DNA of 9,295 nucleotides, taken from assembly GCA_019322855.1 (NCBI GenBank), contig JAHWIA010000028.1, positions 1-9,295 on the forward strand, read 5' to 3'. Of this stretch, positions 5,022-9,295 are shown piece by piece; the first letter of the stretch is position 1, and every line of letters begins with the position of its first letter. Made by a program: the position numbers and the translations under genes. This DNA comes from Candidatus Woesearchaeota archaeon. GTDB lineage: Archaea > Nanobdellota > Nanobdellia > Woesearchaeales > WJKV01. Under the pieces are notes generated by a model. That model saw nothing but the letters and a program-made list of their open reading frames with translations. It searched no databases and was not told where the DNA came from.

Positions 5022-5029
5022 GGAGGTGA
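5022..5029 (+). promoter_or_regulatory. Near-perfect ribosome site GGAGGTGA
   Basis: The best Shine-Dalgarno in the window. It is 6 nt from ATG 5036 but only 3 nt from TTG 5033, so the ATG is chosen as the start. Confidence 0.8.
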
Positions 5030-5035
5030 ACGTTG

Positions 5036-5308
5036 ATGGCTGATAGTAGATTACAAAATTTAAAAGGAAACCAAAGACTTGTTCAAATAACGCAAATTGG
5101 CGGTGGCAAAAAAACAAGATCAGTTAGAGGAAATACCCAAGGCAAGAGTGGCACAGGACCTGAAGTTGTAATGGAAGTCGCTCCTGGAATGGAACCACCA
5201 TTGCACTCTTTCGTTGTTGTAGCTCCACTAGGCGCAAAAACAACAGGAAAGAAAGTCAAATGGAAGATCGTCAAAAGAGGCGTCAATCCAAGAGAATATA
5301 ACGTATAA
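5036..5308 (+). CDS. Strongly expressed-looking 90-residue basic protein of unknown function
   Basis: 90 residues from ATG 5036, which is preferred over TTG 5033 because of ribosome-site spacing. The N-terminal 40 residues are polar, with GGGKKTRSVRGN and GKSGTG, probably flexible and basic. The rest is beta-rich: EVVMEVAPGMEPP, HSFVVVAPLGAKTTGKKVKWKIVKRG, ending in NPREYNV. No membrane segment, Cys or known catalytic motif. Basic charge suggests a nucleic-acid or ribosome partner, but this is not shown. A consensus TATA box, an optimal Shine-Dalgarno and a strong T-rich terminator frame it as a single-gene unit with high expected expression. I do not recognise the family. Confidence 0.8.
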   Translation: MADSRLQNLKGNQRLVQITQIGGGKKTRSVRGNTQGKSGTGPEVVMEVAPGMEPPLHSFVVVAPLGAKTTGKKVKWKIVKRGVNPREYNV

Positions 5309-5310
5309 AC

Positions 5311-5340
5311 ATATTTTTCTTTTTTACTATCTTTTTTTCT
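5311..5340 (+). terminator. T-rich terminator after the 90-residue protein gene
   Basis: Three T-dominated stretches within about 30 nt begin 3 nt after the TAA, the clearest archaeal-type intrinsic terminator in the window. Confidence 0.6.
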
Positions 5341-5403
5341 GTGTAATTATCCATTTAAAGCGAATAATTTAAATATAGCAATCAGTTAAAATATTCTCGA
5401 ACT

Positions 5404-5413
5404 GTTATATAAG
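5404..5413 (+). promoter_or_regulatory. TATA-like box of the ABC exporter gene
   Basis: GTTATATAAG is centred about 27 nt before the ATG at 5436, predicting a leaderless start. A second candidate, AATAATTTAAATATAG at 5363-5378, would give a leader of about 40 nt without a clear ribosome site. Confidence 0.5.
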
Positions 5414-5435
5414 GTATTTAAGATAGAAGTGGTTT

Positions 5436-7274
5436 ATGATGAAAAAAAAGAGGAAGAAATTCTTTAAGAAAGCAGTGCGAATAGTTAGCTATGCCAGGCC
5501 ATTCTGGAAGATTTTCTTATTATTGTTCATCATCACAATCATTCTTTCTTTGCTTGAGATTGTAAATCCTTACCTGATAAAGATACTGATTGACGATATT
5601 TTCATTGCAAAGAACTATGGTTTATTGGTTGCCTTGATGCTCTTCTTTATTTTCATCTTCTTCCTGAAGACGATAGTCGGCATCTTTTTTTCATATCAGG
5701 CAGAGAAATTGGAAGAGAACGTGGTATTGAGTGTAAAAAGGCAGTTGTTTGCACATCTTGAGAAACTCGATATGGGTTTCTTCTATAACAAACAACTAGG
5801 GGACATCCTTGTCAGGTTAGACGATGATGTTTACGGGATAGAATCTTTCATAGGAATCTTAATAGACGATATTTTGATGAATGTCTTGACAGGCACATTT
5901 ATTCTCATCATATGTTTTATGATAAACTGGAAAGTAACTCTTAGCTGTCTTGCATTCTTTCCATTCTACATAGTAACCCAGAAGTATTTTGGTGAAAAGA
6001 TAAAGAAACAAAGAAAGAAATTGGTCGAGATCAGTGCAGGCTTTCTTTCTTTTATGCAGGAAAGTTTCATCTCTATTAAGACAATCAAGACTTTTGTCCT
6101 TGAGAATCTTAAACTCAAGAAATATACAAGAACAAGCAGGAGATTGATACGAGAGGATCTAAAATTAAATCTGCTAGAGAGTTACAGTGGCGCAATTGTT
6201 GGTTTGATAACATTCACTCCATTGTTGATCATCCTTTGGTACGGCGGTTTCAAGGTCATAACAGGAGCATTGACCGTAGGAAGCTTGATGGCCCTATATT
6301 CATATATCGGTAAACTGTTCGGCCCTATCAGCGAATTGGGCAGTATTAATGTTGCTATACAGAGCACCATGGTCTCTGTGGACAGGGTTTTCGAATTTCT
6401 TGACAGGAAGTCAAAGATACGGGACAAGCCGAATGCAATGGAAGTGAAGAATGTCAAGGGAAAGATCGAGTTCAAGGATGTTTCATTCTATTATAATAAG
6501 GCAGAGCCTGTTCTGGAGGATGTTACTTTTTCTGCAAAACCTGGAGAAAGCATCGGTTTGGTCGGTCCGAGCGGTTCAGGGAAGAGCACTGTAGCCAATA
6601 TGATAGGCAGGTTCTTTGACCCTGTAGAAGGCAAGATATTATTGGATGGAAAAGATCTCAAAGACTTGAAAGTAGAATCATTGAGGAGTAACATAGGAAT
6701 TGTCAGCCAAGAGACTGTGCTATTCAATGCTTCGATAAAAGAGAACCTTAGACTGGGAAACCTGAAGGCAACTGACAAGCAGATTATACAAGCTGCAAAG
6801 CTTGCAAACATCCACGATTTCATAATGTCCTTGAAAAAAGGATACAACACAAAAGTGGGGGAAAGGGGAGTCAACTTAAGCGGCGGCCAGAAACAAAGAC
6901 TGAGCATTGCAAGGACAATCCTAAAAAATCCAAAGATCCTGATTTTAGATGAAGCCACTAGTTCCTTGGACACTGAGAGCGAGCAGAAGATCCAGGATGC
7001 AATGGACTATATCATGAAAGGAAGAACGACATTCATCATCGCTCACAGACTGTCGACCATCCATAATGTCAACAGGATATTTGTATTAAAAGATCATACT
7101 ATAGCAGAGGCAGGCACATTTGATGAGCTGATGGCAAAGAAAGGAATCTTTCATCATTATTACAACATCCAGTTCAAGGACCAAAACAATTATAACCAAG
7201 AACAACCTCAAGAGATACAGGAAGCACAAAATGAAACAGAAGAAACAGGACATATTGACCGAGAAGAAAGCTGA
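5436..7274 (+). CDS. ABC exporter half-transporter (MsbA/multidrug-like)
   Basis: 612 residues with a fused membrane domain and ATPase, so it acts as a dimer and exports a lipid, drug or peptide; the substrate cannot be told. The membrane domain covers about 20-320, with hydrophobic helices near 24-45, 62-86, 138-160, 166-185, 250-272 and 280-295. The ATPase domain starts at about 343 (KIEFKDVSFYY). It has an aromatic A-loop at Y352, Walker A GPSGSGKST 377-385 (K383), Q-loop Q425 in IVSQETVLFNASIKENL, signature LSGGQ 481-485, Walker B ILILDE 501-506 (catalytic E506), D-loop SSLD 509-512 and switch H537 in IIAHRLST. All motifs are intact. A Gln/Glu/Asn-rich tail (about 580-612) follows the usual end. 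Its coding region holds the start of the next gene (44-bp overlap). Two ATGs open the frame; the second (5439) is equally possible. Confidence 0.93.
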   Translation: MMKKKRKKFFKKAVRIVSYARPFWKIFLLLFIITIILSLLEIVNPYLIKILIDDIFIAKNYGLLVALMLFFIFIFFLKTIVGIFFSYQAEKLEENVVLSVKRQLFAHLEKLDMGFFYNKQLGDILVRLDDDVYGIESFIGILIDDILMNVLTGTFILIICFMINWKVTLSCLAFFPFYIVTQKYFGEKIKKQRKKLVEISAGFLSFMQESFISIKTIKTFVLENLKLKKYTRTSRRLIREDLKLNLLESYSGAIVGLITFTPLLIILWYGGFKVITGALTVGSLMALYSYIGKLFGPISELGSINVAIQSTMVSVDRVFEFLDRKSKIRDKPNAMEVKNVKGKIEFKDVSFYYNKAEPVLEDVTFSAKPGESIGLVGPSGSGKSTVANMIGRFFDPVEGKILLDGKDLKDLKVESLRSNIGIVSQETVLFNASIKENLRLGNLKATDKQIIQAAKLANIHDFIMSLKKGYNTKVGERGVNLSGGQKQRLSIARTILKNPKILILDEATSSLDTESEQKIQDAMDYIMKGRTTFIIAHRLSTIHNVNRIFVLKDHTIAEAGTFDELMAKKGIFHHYYNIQFKDQNNYNQEQPQEIQEAQNETEETGHIDREES

Positions 7275-7884
7275 ACGCTTTTTAGAAAGCCATGGTATTC
7301 CGGCTGCAGAGGGCGAGTTAGTCAATACCTTGAGCAGGGCCAGACAGGTAGCTCTGAAATTAAAGTATCCTGTGATATTGAAGATAATCTCGCCCCAGGC
7401 GCTCCACAAGACAGAGATCAACGGAGTCAGGATTGCGGACGATGAAACTTCTTTGATAAGAGAGTTCAACAGTCTGATGCTTCTGGCGAAACGGAAGAGG
7501 ATTAAGCTTGACGGCATCCTTGTGCAGGAAAAGTTGCACGGTTTGGAGCTGATATTTGGAATAAAAAAAGATCCGATATTCGGTCATGCCTTGATGCTGG
7601 GCATAGGCGGAGTTTTTGTTGAAATATTAAAGGATGTGAGTTTCAGGATATGCCCTATTACAGAGAAGGATGTCAATAGCATGATCGAAGACTTGAAATC
7701 AAAGAAGCTATTAGCAGGAGTCAGGGGAGAGAAACCGGTCAATATGAAACAACTAAAACAGGTCTTGGTGAGATTGTCCAAGATTCCTTTGAAAGATAAG
7801 AATCTTGAGGAGCTTGACATCAATCCTTTCATAATTGATGATAAGAAAGGCAAGGTTGCTGATGCCAGGATTGTTTTTTCTTAA
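7231..7884 (+). CDS. acdB: ADP-forming acetyl-CoA synthetase, beta subunit (ATP-grasp)
   Basis: 217 residues, close to the 230 of stand-alone beta subunits. With the alpha subunit it converts acetyl-CoA, ADP and phosphate to acetate, ATP and CoA. ATP-grasp features are clear: ILTEKKAERFLESHGIPAAE (8-27), YPVILKIISPQALHKTEINGV with H59 matching the second phospho-histidine of the family, the FGHALMLGIGGVFVEILKDV strand-loop (117-135), LLAGVRGEKPVN (160-171), and LEELDINPF (192-200) with metal-binding D196 and N198. The start ATG at 7231 lies inside the ABC gene, 14 nt after AGGAAG-like bases. TTG at 7255 is an alternative that keeps all motifs. Translation is likely coupled to the exporter. 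The alpha gene is convergent, 19 bp beyond the stop. Confidence 0.92.
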   Translation: MKQKKQDILTEKKAERFLESHGIPAAEGELVNTLSRARQVALKLKYPVILKIISPQALHKTEINGVRIADDETSLIREFNSLMLLAKRKRIKLDGILVQEKLHGLELIFGIKKDPIFGHALMLGIGGVFVEILKDVSFRICPITEKDVNSMIEDLKSKKLLAGVRGEKPVNMKQLKQVLVRLSKIPLKDKNLEELDINPFIIDDKKGKVADARIVFS

Positions 7885-7903
7885 TCAAATAAAATCATCA
7901 AAA

Positions 7904-9271
7904 TTATCTTCTTCTTTTTGCATAAAGAACTAGTTGTTTTATTGCGTTCACTGCATTCTCTGGAAATGTAAAGCAGGGAACCTTATTTTCTTCTAAAGAT
8001 TGTTTTATGGTCTCGACAAACCTGCTTCCTGTGGTTACCACAATTATCGGTTTTTTTCTTGTATTATTAAGTTTGGTCAGCACATCCACTATCTTAGGAG
8101 TAATCATCGGCGTCTGGAGAAGGGTTATCGCGATTACAATGTCTATATTGCTGTCTGAGAGGCACTTCTTTATCGCAATCTCAAAACCTTCTGTGGATGC
8201 ATCGCCTGTAAGATCTATAGGATTCTTTACCACGACATAGTCTGCGAACTCTTTTTTCAGATCCTTCACGCTTTTCTTGCGCATGTCTGCCAGTTTCAAG
8301 CCATGATTATGTATCGCATCAACAGCTAAAACTCCATAACCTCCGCCGTTTGTCACCACCTGTATCCTGTTGCCTTTTGGTATGATGTATCTGTCGAACA
8401 TTCTTGCAAAGTCAAACATCTCTTCCAATGATTTCGCACTTATCACATTGGCCTGTTCGCAAACACCATAGAAAACCGCAGCACTGCCTGCCAGGCTTCC
8501 AGTATGAGATAGAGTGGCTTTTGCTCCTGCTTCTGTAACCCCTCCTTTGATCGCGATTATCGGCTTTTTTCTGCTGACTTTCCTGCAAACATCAAGAAAT
8601 TTTTTGCCATTCTTTACACCTTCCACATAAACACATATGACTTTAGTGTCCTTATCCTGGCCAAGATATTCGATAAGGTCTGATTCATCAATATTAAGTG
8701 CGTTTCCATAACTCACGAACTTTGCAAACCTGAGTCCCTGTTTCACTGCATGATCAAGTATAGCGCTTCCCACTGCTCCTGATTGCGTCACAAAAGAAAT
8801 ACCTCCTTGCTTAGGCCTCTGCATTCTATAGTTTGGCAGGAAAAGGCAGTCAATATTGTTTTTTGTTTCCAGAACCCCAAGACAATTAGGCCCTATAATT
8901 TGCATGTTATACTTCTCTATTTTCTTCTTAAGCTCTTCTTCAAGCTTTGTATTCCCGATTTCGCCGAATCCTGCAGTGATTATTACTAGATTCTTTATTT
9001 TCTTTTTTCCGCAGTCATCTATGACCTTTAGAATTATTTTTGAAGATATTGCAATCACTGCAAGCTCTATCTTTCCTTTTACTTCTGTTACATTGCCATA
9101 GCAACGATGGCCAAGAATTTCATGCGCATTAGGAGTTATAGGATATAGATTGCCTTCATACCCAGAGTCAATCAAATTTTTGAATATGACATGCCCAACT
9201 TTCTCGCTTTCTCTGCTCACACCTATTACTGCTATGCTTTTTGCATTGAAAAATTTATTGAGATTCTTCAT
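7904..9271 (-). CDS. acdA: ADP-forming acetyl-CoA synthetase, alpha subunit
   Basis: 455 residues, the usual size (about 455-465). It binds the acyl-CoA, forms an acyl phosphate and passes phosphate through a histidine to ADP on beta. The CoA-binding Rossmann domain comes first (FFNAKSIAVIGVSRESEKVG, 7-26; NLYPITPNA, 41-49; IIGPNCLGV, 125-133). The ligase domains follow: ISFVTQSGAVGSAILDHA (158-175), FVSYGNALNIDESDLIEYL (185-203), and GGVTEAGAKATLSHTGSLAGS (243-263) with the phosphorylated H256. Then VVTNGGGYGVLAVDA (305-319) and the C-terminal domain with VKNPIDLTGDAS (348-359). All key elements are present. The start ATG at 9271 fits family N-termini; AAGGCAAG lies just upstream, and the promoter is outside the window. 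The frame stays open to the right edge, so a slightly longer N-terminus cannot be excluded. Confidence 0.94.
   Translation of the reverse strand: MKNLNKFFNAKSIAVIGVSRESEKVGHVIFKNLIDSGYEGNLYPITPNAHEILGHRCYGNVTEVKGKIELAVIAISSKIILKVIDDCGKKKIKNLVIITAGFGEIGNTKLEEELKKKIEKYNMQIIGPNCLGVLETKNNIDCLFLPNYRMQRPKQGGISFVTQSGAVGSAILDHAVKQGLRFAKFVSYGNALNIDESDLIEYLGQDKDTKVICVYVEGVKNGKKFLDVCRKVSRKKPIIAIKGGVTEAGAKATLSHTGSLAGSAAVFYGVCEQANVISAKSLEEMFDFARMFDRYIIPKGNRIQVVTNGGGYGVLAVDAIHNHGLKLADMRKKSVKDLKKEFADYVVVKNPIDLTGDASTEGFEIAIKKCLSDSNIDIVIAITLLQTPMITPKIVDVLTKLNNTRKKPIIVVTTGSRFVETIKQSLEENKVPCFTFPENAVNAIKQLVLYAKRRR
7905..7919 (+). terminator. Possible T-rich end of the acdB transcript
   Basis: TATCTTCTTCTTTTT lies 20 nt after the acdB stop and inside the last codons of the convergent alpha gene. 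If termination happens here, the two mRNAs overlap at their 3' ends. Confidence 0.35.
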
Positions 9272-9295
9272 TGTCTTGCCTTTTTCTTTGCGAAT

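Noticed and set aside
6491..6973. 160-residue minus-strand frame within the ABC exporter
   Set aside because: It lies opposite the intact ATPase domain with all its motifs; no ribosome site or promoter supports it.
1..9295. Mobile elements, CRISPR arrays, tRNA or rRNA genes
   Set aside because: I saw no spaced direct repeats, transposase motifs, terminal inverted repeats, or cloverleaf or rRNA landmarks on either strand. Intergenic gaps are all short (under 130 bp).

Overview
The window looks like chromosome from an AT-rich archaeon. It carries an archaeal histone, a PCNA sliding clamp, a Hjc-type Holliday junction resolvase and the transcription factor TFE alpha. Starts are preceded by BRE/TATA-like boxes, leaderless starts are mixed with GAGGTG Shine-Dalgarno starts, and T-rich tracts follow several stops. 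The very small proteins and the surface proteins with a Pro/Glu stalk and Cys repeats recall DPANN archaea (Woesearchaeota/Pacearchaeota type). That lineage call is inference from style and recalled resemblance, not from a marker phylogeny.

Layout. (1) 1-1828: the C-terminal part of a secreted or surface protein (+) converges on a single-pass membrane protein (-) that has a Pro/Glu stalk and three Cys-pair repeats; their stop codons overlap by 4 bp. (2) 1899-3235, all minus: an 83-residue conserved-looking small protein, TFE alpha and Hjc. (3) 3317-4331, plus: histone, then PCNA, divergent from hjc across an 81-bp double promoter. (4) 4429-5308, plus: a two-gene operon of small beta-rich proteins that resemble cold-shock/OB folds, then a strongly promoted 90-residue basic protein of unknown function. 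(5) 5436-7884, plus: an ABC exporter half-transporter overlapping by 44 bp the gene for the beta subunit of ADP-forming acetyl-CoA synthetase. (6) 7904-9271, minus: the alpha subunit of the same enzyme, convergent with beta and 19 bp away.

Function. The middle of the window is an information-processing neighbourhood (transcription initiation, recombination, chromatin, replication clamp). The right end encodes both halves of the archaeal acetate-forming, ATP-yielding enzyme, which suggests fermentative energy conservation. Nearly every gene has its own promoter, so apart from two pairs (4429/4684 and 5436/7231) this is a set of single transcription units. I see no mobile element, CRISPR array, tRNA or rRNA. 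The least explained parts are the Cys-repeat membrane protein, the tandem OB-like pair (the first with a start codon that falls inside its own Shine-Dalgarno sequence), and the unknown 83- and 90-residue proteins.
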